5,379 nucleotides of DNA from Polyangiaceae bacterium (GTDB lineage Bacteria > Myxococcota > Polyangia > Polyangiales > Polyangiaceae). Shown one piece after another: positions 1 through 5,379 of this stretch (within the stretch, counting starts at the first letter, position 1; each line of letters opens with the position of its first letter). The position numbers and the translations under genes are program-made. The notes below the pieces were generated by a model. The model was not told the origin of the DNA and did not search any database. It was given only the letters and a program-made list of their open reading frames with translations. The stretch is from the NCBI GenBank assembly GCA_025936205.1, contig JAICTU010000571.1, positions 1-5,379 of the forward strand, written 5' to 3'.

Positions 1-472
1 CCTCGCTGCCGTCGGCGGCGGCGCTGGCATCGTGGCTCGGAGCGCCCGCGCTGGGCTCGGCGTGTTGGCGCGCCGTATCCGCGGCTTCGCGCAGCGCCGC
101 CAGCGACTCGCGCGCGCGCTGCCGGCCGCGCGCGTCCGCGCCCGGGGTCTTGAGGAAGGCTTCGTACTTCTCGATCGCCGAGTCAGTCTCGCCGAGCTCC
201 TCGTAACAGCGCGCGATGTTGAACAGCAGATTCGGGTCGCTGTCGACGGCGTAGGCCTGAATGAACTTTTCGATGGCGTGCCGGTAGTCGCGCGCCGCGT
301 AGAACGCCGCGCCTTCTTCGTTCAGCTGAGCCACGTTCGTCTGGCTCGCAGGGGCCGCGGCGCGACTCTCGTTGGCCGCGCCGGCGGGCGCAGCGCACAA
401 CCCGAGGGCGAGCAGGAGCGCCGGTGCCGGAGGGCAGCGCAGCAGGACTCCGAGTTTGGCGGACGCATTCAT
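1..472 (-). CDS. Exported TPR-repeat protein (C-terminus beyond the window)
   Basis: Seen: 157 codons are readable from the ATG at 472 down to the left edge, where the frame is still open. Residues 1-32 form a signal peptide: a basic start, a Leu/Ala-rich core (about 17-28), and a likely cut after Ala-Gly-Ala (30-32). Cys26 follows Leu, so a lipobox is not supported. Residues 48-110 hold two helix pairs of TPR type, with the motif NIARCYEELGETDSAIEKYE at 85-104. A charged Arg/Ala helix (112-137) and a low-complexity Ala/Ser/Asp stretch follow. Family knowledge: TPRs are protein-protein scaffolds, and such short secreted TPR proteins are common beside Ser/Thr kinase genes in myxobacteria. It lies 40 bases after the kinase stop with its own Shine-Dalgarno, so it is probably co-transcribed. 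Inference: a periplasmic partner of the kinase's PEGA tail or an assembly scaffold. The partner is unknown. The fold is fairly certain, the role is not. Confidence 0.85.
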   Translation of the reverse strand, partial: MNASAKLGVLLRCPPAPALLLALGLCAAPAGAANESRAAAPASQTNVAQLNEEGAAFYAARDYRHAIEKFIQAYAVDSDPNLLFNIARCYEELGETDSAIEKYEAFLKTPGADARGRQRARESLAALREAADTARQHAEPSAGAPSHDASAAADGSE

Positions 473-484
473 GGCTACGTTATT

Positions 485-490
485 CTCCAC
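485..490 (-). promoter_or_regulatory. Ribosome binding site of the TPR gene
   Basis: On the minus strand the sequence reads GTGGAG, about 12 bases before the ATG at 472, within the 40-base gap after the kinase stop. The spacing is slightly long, but it is the only purine-rich Shine-Dalgarno match there and it supports the ATG chosen, which also gives a complete signal peptide. Confidence 0.5.
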
Positions 491-512
491 TTGGATGATG
501 TGATGCCGCCGC

Positions 513-2381
513 TCAGTCGAGCAGGCGGGCACGGCCTTGGCCGTCGACCAGCTTCACGCGGCTGCGCTCTTCGACGAGCGGCGCGCTGGGCGCGGGCTCG
601 GGTTTCGGCGCGGGCTCGGGCGCGGCTTCCACCGCGGCCGGGGCCTCCTCGCGCGCGGCCTCGCCGCGCCGGGCAGGAGCGGCCTTGCGCGCCGGCGGGC
701 GTGCGGGGGCGGCGGGACGCGCTCGCGCCACCGGCTCGGCCTGCGCCGCCGGGGCCGCCTCTTCGCGCAGCACCACGCGCGTGCGCACCGGCTTGGCGCC
801 GGCCGGAGCCGGGTCCAGCTGCAGGAAGGCTTGCTCGGTCAGATAGCCCTGCCTGGAGATCGAGAGCTGTTGCGTGCCGACGGGCAGCTGCGTGGAGAGC
901 GGGGTGAGGCCCACGGCCTGCCCGCCCACCTTGACCAGCGCTCCGCTCGGTTGGCTCTCCACGAGCACCATCCGGGACAGCGAGAGCTCGGCCGCCTCTT
1001 CGCGCGCCGGAGCATCGGGCGGAGCGTGCCCGCCGAGCGCGGAGGCCGCGGCGGCAGTAGGCGCTTCCACGCGCGTCGCGATCGGCGCGTTCGCGCGCTG
1101 CCAGCCCACCCACAACATCACACCCGCAGCGACCACCCCCGCGAGCGCCAGCAGCGAGACGATGCGCGAGGTGCGGGGATCTTCGAGCCCGCGGCTCTCG
1201 CGCCCGCCGAACACCGGTGGCGCGCTGATCTCGGGCATGGGCAGCGCCAGCATGTGCGCGCTGGAGCGATAGTCGGGGATGGGCGCGCTCACGAACGAGC
1301 GACTGATCGGGGCCGGCGTGGGCATGGGCGCCGGCAAGTAGCTGTCGCTCTGGTTGCCCAGGATCGACGACGCGCGCTGCGCGTACAGGCGCGCACGCGC
1401 CGGCGCAAACGGGAGCAGGGCGATGGCCAGCTCGGCCACGTTCTGAAAGCGCCGCGCCGGGTCCTTTTCCAGGCAGCGATCGATCACTGCCTGCAGCGAC
1501 GGCGGCGCCTCCGGACAGTGCATCGCCAGCGGCGTCGGCGACGTCTCCAGGATGCGGGTCCAGACCTGCCGAACGCTGTCGGCCACGAACGCGCTGCGCG
1601 CCGTGATCAGCTCATACAACACCGCGCCTAGCGACCAGACATCCGTGCGGTGATCGACCTCGGCGGTCGAGCGAATCTGCTCCGGCGACATGTAGAGCGG
1701 CGTCCCGAGCAGGCACTGCGCCTCGGCGCCCGACAGCTCGTCGCCGAATACCTTGCCGGTGAGCGCCGCCTTCGAGATGCCGAAGTCCAGGAGCTTGATC
1801 AGCTCCAGATCGCCCTTCTGCGTCAGGAACAGATTCTCCGGCTTGATGTCGCGATGGGTGATCCCGCTCGCGTGTGCCACGGCCAGCGCCTCGCAAGCCT
1901 GCATCACGTAGTGCACGGCGCGGCGGATCGTCAGGCGTCCTTCCAGCTCCAGCACCTGGCCGAGGTCGCGCCCCTCCAGATACTCCATGACGATGTACGG
2001 CCCGATGCCGTCGGCAGTGCCTACGTCGAACACCTGAGCGACGTGCTCGCTCTTGATCGTCACCGCGGCCTTGGCCTCGCGCGCGAAGCGCTGCAGCACG
2101 CCCGGCACCTGCTGCATCTCGGCGCGGATGAACTTGATCGCGACGCGCTCGTCGAGCTCCAGATGCCGAGCGGCCAGCACCACGCCCATCGAGCCGACGC
2201 CGATCACGTGCTCGATCCGGAACCTTCCGGACAGCACCTGTCCCACCGCGTAATCCTCTGGACTGAACGTGTTGCTCTGTGGAGCGAACAAGCTCTCGGC
2301 ACTATCCGGACTAGCTCTGTCCGGGCTGGCTGTGCGTTGAGAAGGACGGCCGGGGTCGCGGGGGAACTTACTTGGGTTCAT
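513..2381 (-). CDS. Transmembrane Ser/Thr protein kinase with PEGA domain
   Basis: Predicted to phosphorylate Ser/Thr on proteins; 622 residues. Seen: a disordered Pro/Ser-rich head (1-40), then a Hanks-type kinase domain (about 53-325). It has the glycine loop G61-V-G-S-M-G66, Lys83 in AIKF, probable helix-C Glu102, HRDIKPEN at 176-183, DFG at 199-201, and TPLYMSPEQ at 227-235. All catalytic residues are present and it is an RD kinase, so it should be active. A Pro-rich linker (about 345-400) precedes one membrane helix (406-426) that has Arg residues on its N-terminal side, giving a cytoplasmic kinase and an outer C-terminus. Residues 472-538 form a PEGA domain (PSGA at 478-481, then VGLTP and ISRQGY). 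The tail (541-602) is rich in Ala, Pro, Arg and Glu. Known: this PknB-like layout with PEGA is typical of myxobacteria. The secreted TPR gene follows by 40 bases. No clear Shine-Dalgarno precedes the ATG, so the exact start is slightly uncertain, but the kinase core is unaffected. Ligand and substrates are unknown. Confidence 0.95.
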   Translation of the reverse strand: MNPSKFPRDPGRPSQRTASPDRASPDSAESLFAPQSNTFSPEDYAVGQVLSGRFRIEHVIGVGSMGVVLAARHLELDERVAIKFIRAEMQQVPGVLQRFAREAKAAVTIKSEHVAQVFDVGTADGIGPYIVMEYLEGRDLGQVLELEGRLTIRRAVHYVMQACEALAVAHASGITHRDIKPENLFLTQKGDLELIKLLDFGISKAALTGKVFGDELSGAEAQCLLGTPLYMSPEQIRSTAEVDHRTDVWSLGAVLYELITARSAFVADSVRQVWTRILETSPTPLAMHCPEAPPSLQAVIDRCLEKDPARRFQNVAELAIALLPFAPARARLYAQRASSILGNQSDSYLPAPMPTPAPISRSFVSAPIPDYRSSAHMLALPMPEISAPPVFGGRESRGLEDPRTSRIVSLLALAGVVAAGVMLWVGWQRANAPIATRVEAPTAAAASALGGHAPPDAPAREEAAELSLSRMVLVESQPSGALVKVGGQAVGLTPLSTQLPVGTQQLSISRQGYLTEQAFLQLDPAPAGAKPVRTRVVLREEAAPAAQAEPVARARPAAPARPPARKAAPARRGEAAREEAPAAVEAAPEPAPKPEPAPSAPLVEERSRVKLVDGQGRARLLD

Positions 2382-2618
2382 GCATCTTACATGGGAGCGG
2401 ATCCAAAACTGGCGAACCTGCTCGCACGTAGCAACGGGACAGCCCGCGTTTCAGCCGGTTAAATCGCGGTTCTGTCGCACCAAGATGGCACGCACCCCTG
2501 AAAACCAGAGCTGAATCACCCGTCCTGGTGCGGGAGTGCGTGTTTCTCGCACCGTCGCGCTTGCACCAGAGGGGTGAGGCGGCGCGAGGCAACTCGAGTC
2601 AGGTGCAGCCGCGGACGC
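2382..2618. other. Intergenic region between kinase and PAP2 genes, with inverted repeats
   Basis: These 237 bases lie upstream of the kinase and downstream of the PAP2 gene, both on the minus strand, so they should hold the kinase promoter and the PAP2 transcript end. No convincing sigma-70 promoter is visible. The minus strand has TAAGAT at 2388-2383, but it is too close to the ATG to be a normal -10 box. The best structure is the inverted repeat at 2525-2569, listed separately. The short motif TCGCACC recurs at 2475-2481 and 2547-2553. No credible small gene is seen. Confidence 0.5.
2525..2569. repeat. Nested inverted repeats (candidate hairpin or binding site)
   Basis: GGTGCG at 2527-2532 is the exact reverse complement of CGCACC at 2548-2553. 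On the plus strand the stem can grow to about 10 pairs (2527-2536 with 2544-2553, including two G-T pairs) around a 7-base loop. CTGGTGC at 2525-2531 also pairs perfectly with GCACCAG at 2563-2569, so two alternative stems share one left arm. It lies 50 to 95 bases after the PAP2 stop. On the minus strand, the direction of PAP2 transcription, the extended stem gains mismatches and no U-run follows. It is therefore not a canonical terminator. It may be a factor-dependent end, a regulator site, or chance in GC-rich DNA. Confidence 0.3.
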
Positions 2619-3527
2619 TCAGAGCCGCGTGCTCCAGGCGAGCCCCCACACCCCGGAGCCCAGGATTGGAAACCAGACGCTGCGCGAGCTGCTGACTGCG
2701 TCACGCTCGTTGTTCCGGTAGTACACGCCCCAACTCAGCAGGTAGCCCGCGGAGAATCCGACAGCATTGCCCACCAGCACGTCGCTCCACCAGTGCTTGT
2801 CCGCGCTGATCCTCAGCAGCCCGGTCGCCAAGGCAATGCTCGCCGACCCGACGCAAGCGCCGAGGTCCGCCGCGAAGCTACCATACAGCGCGAGCTGCTG
2901 ATGGTGCGCGCAAGTCAGCCCCGCAAAGGTCGAAGTCGAGTTGGCGTGACCGCTGTAGAAGGAGAGATTTCGGTTGCCGGCGCTGCAATCCGAGCCACCG
3001 CCGCTGTCGCAGTGTTCGGCGTGAGGACGCTCCCGGGCGACGAGCAGCTTGGTGATCGTGACGGCGAGCTCACTGAGCCCGTAGGTCTCGGTGTCGATCA
3101 CGGTCATCTGCCAGGCGACGTCGGGTTGTTTGTGGATCCCCGCCGCCACAAGCCAAGCGTCGAACAGCAGTTGCGCGGCGGACACGCCGACCAGAACGTC
3201 GCTGATCGTGTCCGCCGTTTTGCGGCCCGAAGCGGAATCTGCCCGCAGCAAGTGCTGCATCTGCCGATCGAGGAGGATCGGACCCGTCCAGTGGGGCTCG
3301 CTGGCTTGCGGCAAAGCCTGTGCTGCCAACGCGCCCAGCAGGAAGGTGGGCGCGAGCACGTATTCGGGCCAGCCCACACGGCGAAAGGACTCGCGCCAGC
3401 GGACCTCACCGGCGTCAAACGCCGACCTGCTTGCTCGCGCTGCGCTCGTGTCCGCCAGGGCGGGCGTGCTCAGCGCAACCCCTACCGCCAGCAAGCCAAA
3501 GCCCTGTGCCCTTCCCCAGCTCCTCAT
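2619..3527 (-). CDS. PAP2-family phosphatase (membrane lipid-phosphate phosphatase)
   Basis: Predicted to remove phosphate from a lipid phosphate or diphosphate at the outer face of a membrane; 302 residues. Seen: a signal peptide (1-25, basic start, hydrophobic core, Ala-Leu-Ala before Asp26), then hydrophobic spans near 55-72, 109-130, 146-163, 215-236 and 248-268. The three PAP2 motifs are complete: K160-x6-R167-P168, SGH at 192-194 (preceded by Tyr, not the usual Pro), and R239-x5-H245-x3-D249. His194, His245 and Asp249 match the catalytic residues. Four Cys (173, 181, 206, 225) flank the SGH motif and could form disulfides outside the cytoplasm. Start: the frame is open upstream to an ATG at 3689, but that would overlap the divergent SDR gene and bury the signal peptide, so the ATG at 3527 is preferred; no clear Shine-Dalgarno precedes it. 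The substrate cannot be told: undecaprenyl diphosphate, phosphatidate, lipid A and sphingoid phosphates are all possible for this family. Confidence 0.9.
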   Translation of the reverse strand: MRSWGRAQGFGLLAVGVALSTPALADTSAARASRSAFDAGEVRWRESFRRVGWPEYVLAPTFLLGALAAQALPQASEPHWTGPILLDRQMQHLLRADSASGRKTADTISDVLVGVSAAQLLFDAWLVAAGIHKQPDVAWQMTVIDTETYGLSELAVTITKLLVARERPHAEHCDSGGGSDCSAGNRNLSFYSGHANSTSTFAGLTCAHHQQLALYGSFAADLGACVGSASIALATGLLRISADKHWWSDVLVGNAVGFSAGYLLSWGVYYRNNERDAVSSSRSVWFPILGSGVWGLAWSTRL

Positions 3528-3651
3528 CTTCAATGGGCATACCAGCACGATCGCCCGGCTGACGACGCTTTTCGCCTGCCCGGCTTGGGGCTCGCCGACC
3601 GCGGCGCGTCGGTACTTGCGAAATCGCGCCGCTCCGGGCAAGCAGCGCAGC
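3528..3651. promoter_or_regulatory. Divergent control region between PAP2 and SDR genes
   Basis: These 124 bases separate two start codons that face away from each other, so promoters for both genes are expected here. Small dyads are visible: CCGAC at 3595-3599 with GTCGG at 3608-3612, and GCGA-AA-TCGC at 3618-3627. I cannot assign -35/-10 boxes with confidence on either strand. Neither start has a strong Shine-Dalgarno. The layout is what supports the call; the exact sites are not resolved. Confidence 0.45.
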
Positions 3652-4560
3652 ATGTCACTGCTCTCTCGCCTCCTGCCGCTGCAGGCCAATGGCTTCGGCT
3701 ACGGCTCCACGGCGGACGACGTCGTGCGGGATCTCGATCTCAGCTCGCGCACCATCCTGCTCACCGGCTGCGCGTCGGGGCTCGGTCTCGAAACGCTGGC
3801 CGCGCTCGCGCGCCGCGGCGCGCGAGTGTTCGCCGCTGCCCGCACTGAGGCCCGCGCGCGCGAGGCCTGCGCCGGCATCGCACAGGCTCAGCCCATCGCC
3901 TGCGATCTGGCAAACCCTGCCTCGGTGCGTTCCTGCTGCGAAACACTGCGCAACACCGCGCCGCTGCTCGACGCCATCATCTGCAACGCCGGCATCATGG
4001 CGCTGCCGAAGCTGGAACAGGCCTACGGCTACGAGTTGCAGTTCTTCACCAACCACGTCGGCCACTTCCTGCTGGTCACCGGCCTGCTGGGCCGGCTCGC
4101 TCCACAGGGGCGCGTGGTGATGGTCAGCAGCAACGCGCACCGCCGTGCGCCGCGCGGGGGCATCCAGTTCGACAACCTGTCCGGCGAGGCCGGCTACAAC
4201 CCGTTCCTGAACTACGGGCAGTCCAAGCTCGCCAACCTGCTCTTCAGCAATGAGCTCGCGCGTCGGCTGCCGCAGGGGCAAAGCTCCAACGCGCTTCACC
4301 CCGGGGTGATCGCCACCAACCTCGCCCGCAGCTCGCCCGGCTTCATCCAGGTGATGTTGAAGGCCTTCGAGCCGCTGGCGTTGAAGAGCCCAGCCCAGGG
4401 TGCGGCCACCCAGTGTTACGTGGCCGTTCATCCAGGAATGCAGAGCACCGGCCGCTATTTTTCCCACTGCAATCTGGCGACGCCCAGTGCCCTCGGCAGC
4501 GATCCGGCGCTGGCGCGGAAGCTGTGGGAAGCGACGGAACGCATCGCGGGAGGCCTCTGA
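3652..4560 (+). CDS. SDR-family NAD(P)-dependent oxidoreductase (retinol dehydrogenase/WWOX-like)
   Basis: Predicted cytoplasmic oxidoreductase interconverting an alcohol and a carbonyl with NAD(P)(H); 302 residues, the usual length for this branch of the family. Seen: a Rossmann nucleotide loop TGCASGLG at 38-45, Asp85-Leu86 for the adenine ring, NAG at 112-114, catalytic Ser160 (in VVMVSSNAH), Tyr188 and Lys192 in NYGQSKLANLLFS, and HPG at 216-218. Arg64 just after the second strand (AAART) suggests NADP(H) preference. The SKLAN segment and the N-terminal GFGYGSTADDVV lead-in are typical of the retinol-dehydrogenase/WWOX-like and protochlorophyllide-reductase-like group. That lead-in supports the ATG at 3652, although no strong Shine-Dalgarno is seen. 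The frame is open far upstream, but that part is antisense to the PAP2 gene and has no SDR features. It is divergent from PAP2 and 135 bases before a CFA-type methyltransferase. The substrate is unknown; a lipid carbonyl is plausible from the neighbours only. Confidence 0.93.
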   Translation: MSLLSRLLPLQANGFGYGSTADDVVRDLDLSSRTILLTGCASGLGLETLAALARRGARVFAAARTEARAREACAGIAQAQPIACDLANPASVRSCCETLRNTAPLLDAIICNAGIMALPKLEQAYGYELQFFTNHVGHFLLVTGLLGRLAPQGRVVMVSSNAHRRAPRGGIQFDNLSGEAGYNPFLNYGQSKLANLLFSNELARRLPQGQSSNALHPGVIATNLARSSPGFIQVMLKAFEPLALKSPAQGAATQCYVAVHPGMQSTGRYFSHCNLATPSALGSDPALARKLWEATERIAGGL

Positions 4561-4566
4561 GACCAA

Positions 4567-4584
4567 CTACCGGCCGCCCGGTGG
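4567..4584 (+). terminator. Hairpin just after the SDR stop (possible terminator)
   Basis: CTACCGG at 4567-4573 pairs with CCGGTGG at 4578-4584 (seven pairs, one of them G-T) around the loop CCGC, starting 6 bases after the stop codon. The position fits a transcript end. The following bases are CCAAAACTCG, with no U-run, so it is not a textbook intrinsic terminator. It could be an RNA 3'-end stabiliser or chance. Confidence 0.3.
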
Positions 4585-4607
4585 CCAAAACTCGCCGCAC
4601 CTGACGC

Positions 4608-4637
4608 TTGGCCTGGGGTTGCCCTCCGGCCTATAGG
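4608..4637 (+). promoter_or_regulatory. Weak sigma-70-like promoter candidate before the methyltransferase gene
   Basis: TTGGCC at 4608-4613 and TATAGG at 4632-4637 are separated by 18 bases, acceptable for a sigma-70 type promoter, and lie about 60 bases before the ATG at 4696. TATAGG is one of few A/T-rich hexamers in the gap. A short dyad, GCCCT (4621-4625) with AGGGC (4635-4639), overlaps the -10 box and could be an operator. The match is weak, and the gene may instead be read through from the SDR gene. Confidence 0.25.
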
Positions 4638-4684
4638 GCTCGTCCGCCCACGCTTGGCTCATCCACAGCCGGCCTCTCCCCAAC

Positions 4685-4688
4685 AGGA
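4685..4688 (+). promoter_or_regulatory. Ribosome binding site of the methyltransferase gene
   Basis: AGGA lies 7 bases before the ATG at 4696, an ideal spacing. It settles the start of the gene; no other in-frame start gives a comparable signal upstream of the first hydrophobic segment. Confidence 0.6.
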
Positions 4689-4695
4689 CTTTGCG

Positions 4696-5379
4696 ATGAA
4701 CGACACCACCGCGCCCAGCGCGCCCCTCACTGCGTCCGTGCCGCTGGCGGGACCTCCCGCCTCGGAACATAGCGAGCGCGGTCGAACCAATGGCTTGCCC
4801 TTCATCTTCTGGCTGCTGGAGCAGAACATCTGGGCGCTGCTCGCCGTGCCGACGGTGGTGGCGCTGATCGTCGGCGCGGTCACGCACCTGCACTGGCCGA
4901 GCATGGTCGCAGCGTGGCTGGCGGTTCCGCTGTTCGGAGTGATCCTGCCGCTCCTCTACCTGGTCTACCTCTCGCACAGCCACGACGCCGGCTCGGTCGA
5001 CTGGCGCTGGGCCATCGAGTGGAAGGATGAGGCCGAAGGCCAGAAGTGGTTTGGCAAGAAGATCCCGATGGAGATCCTCTACGAGGCCTACATCGCGGGC
5101 AAGCTCGACTTCAAACACGACGTCTACGAGACGCTGCTGCGGCGGAACCAGCTGTTCCGCTTCTGCTTCACCTGGGGTGACATCAAGTTCTACTTCAAGG
5201 ACTTCCTCACGCAGAACGTCACGCACAGCAAGCGCAGCGACGAAGCCGACATCGCGCACGTCTACAACCGCGGCAACGACTTCTATCACTGGTTCCTGGG
5301 TGACACGATGACGTACACCAGCGGCATCTTCCAGGATCCCTCGGAGTCGCTGGAGACCGCGCAGGAGCGCAAGCTCGAG
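4696..5379 (+). CDS. CFA-synthase-family lipid methyltransferase, membrane-anchored, sphingolipid C9-methyltransferase-like (C-terminus missing)
   Basis: Predicted S-adenosylmethionine-dependent enzyme that adds a methyl or methylene group to a lipid chain. The first 228 residues are in the window. Seen: a Pro/Ala-rich polar head (1-33), two hydrophobic segments (about 45-63 and 71-92) that should make a membrane hairpin, then a soluble part with KKIPMEILYEAYIAGKLDF (121-139) and the family's substrate-side motif NRGNDFYHWFLGDTMTYTSG (191-210), comparable with YDLGNDLF...MQYS in E. coli Cfa. The glycine-rich SAM loop would lie past the right edge, so catalytic competence cannot be checked. 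Known: E. coli-type Cfa has no N-terminal membrane hairpin, whereas fungal sphingolipid C9-methyltransferases have one, with a similar IPME...LYE stretch and an RG(N/D)DFY...YTSGI motif; this comparison is from memory. Inference: a methyltransferase for a sphingoid base or another membrane lipid. The alternative is a divergent cyclopropane-fatty-acid synthase. The superfamily call is strong, the subgroup moderate. Confidence 0.85.
   Translation, partial: MNDTTAPSAPLTASVPLAGPPASEHSERGRTNGLPFIFWLLEQNIWALLAVPTVVALIVGAVTHLHWPSMVAAWLAVPLFGVILPLLYLVYLSHSHDAGSVDWRWAIEWKDEAEGQKWFGKKIPMEILYEAYIAGKLDFKHDVYETLLRRNQLFRFCFTWGDIKFYFKDFLTQNVTHSKRSDEADIAHVYNRGNDFYHWFLGDTMTYTSGIFQDPSESLETAQERKLE

Noticed and set aside
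32..907. Plus-strand open frame of 291 codons over the TPR gene and the kinase tail
   Set aside because: It is antisense to two well-supported genes, has Arg/Ala-rich shadow composition with no domain, and crosses their intergenic gap.
537..1631. Plus-strand open frame of 364 codons opposite the kinase
   Set aside because: It has Arg/Gly/His-rich composition typical of the reverse of GC-rich coding sequence; the kinase on the other strand has every catalytic motif.
2368..2592. Small minus-strand frame of 74 codons in the kinase upstream region
   Set aside because: No ribosome site or recognisable domain, mixed composition, and it overlaps the kinase start in another frame.
3091..3651. Upstream in-frame extension of the SDR gene
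   Set aside because: It is antisense to the PAP2 gene, has no SDR features, and the natural N-terminus with GSTADDVV begins just after the ATG at 3652.
3528..3689. Upstream extension of the PAP2 gene to the ATG at 3689
   Set aside because: It would overlap the divergent SDR start and place an Arg-rich stretch before a clean signal peptide.
4567..5289. Minus-strand open frame of 240 codons opposite the methyltransferase
   Set aside because: It is rich in Val/Asp/Arg/Glu with no fold signal, and is antisense to a recognisable CFA-family protein with a good ribosome site.
5374..5379. CTCGAG (XhoI site) exactly at the right edge, possible cloning boundary
   Set aside because: It lies in frame as codons of a continuing conserved gene and such sites are frequent in GC-rich DNA; there is no vector sequence.

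Overview
The window is very G+C-rich, with G or C at most third codon positions and long spurious open frames on the non-coding strands. It carries a membrane-anchored eukaryote-like Ser/Thr kinase with a PEGA domain, followed by a TPR protein. That pairing, the codon use and the type of PAP2 protein all suggest a myxobacterium (Myxococcota, perhaps Polyangiales). This is an inference from gene style; no rRNA or other taxonomic marker is present.

Left half, minus strand. Reading from right to left there is a PAP2-family phosphatase (3527 to 2619) and then a 237-base intergenic stretch with inverted repeats. Next comes the 622-residue kinase (2381 to 513), and 40 bases later an exported TPR protein (472 to beyond the left edge). 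Kinase and TPR gene look like one transcription unit, with the TPR gene preceded by its own ribosome binding site.

Right half, plus strand. A classical short-chain dehydrogenase/reductase (3652-4560) is divergent from the PAP2 gene across a 124-base control region. After a 135-base gap with a hairpin comes the first 228 codons of a membrane-anchored methyltransferase of the cyclopropane-fatty-acid-synthase family (4696 to beyond the right edge). From remembered family features, its N-terminal layout resembles fungal sphingolipid C9-methyltransferases more than E. coli-type Cfa.

Two themes emerge. One is a signalling module: a transmembrane kinase with an extracytoplasmic PEGA domain and a secreted TPR partner. 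The other is a possible membrane-lipid group: PAP2 lipid-phosphate phosphatase, SDR and CFA/sphingolipid-methyltransferase-like enzyme. The functional link in the second group rests on adjacency and family only. There is no tRNA, rRNA, insertion sequence, CRISPR array or phage gene in the window.
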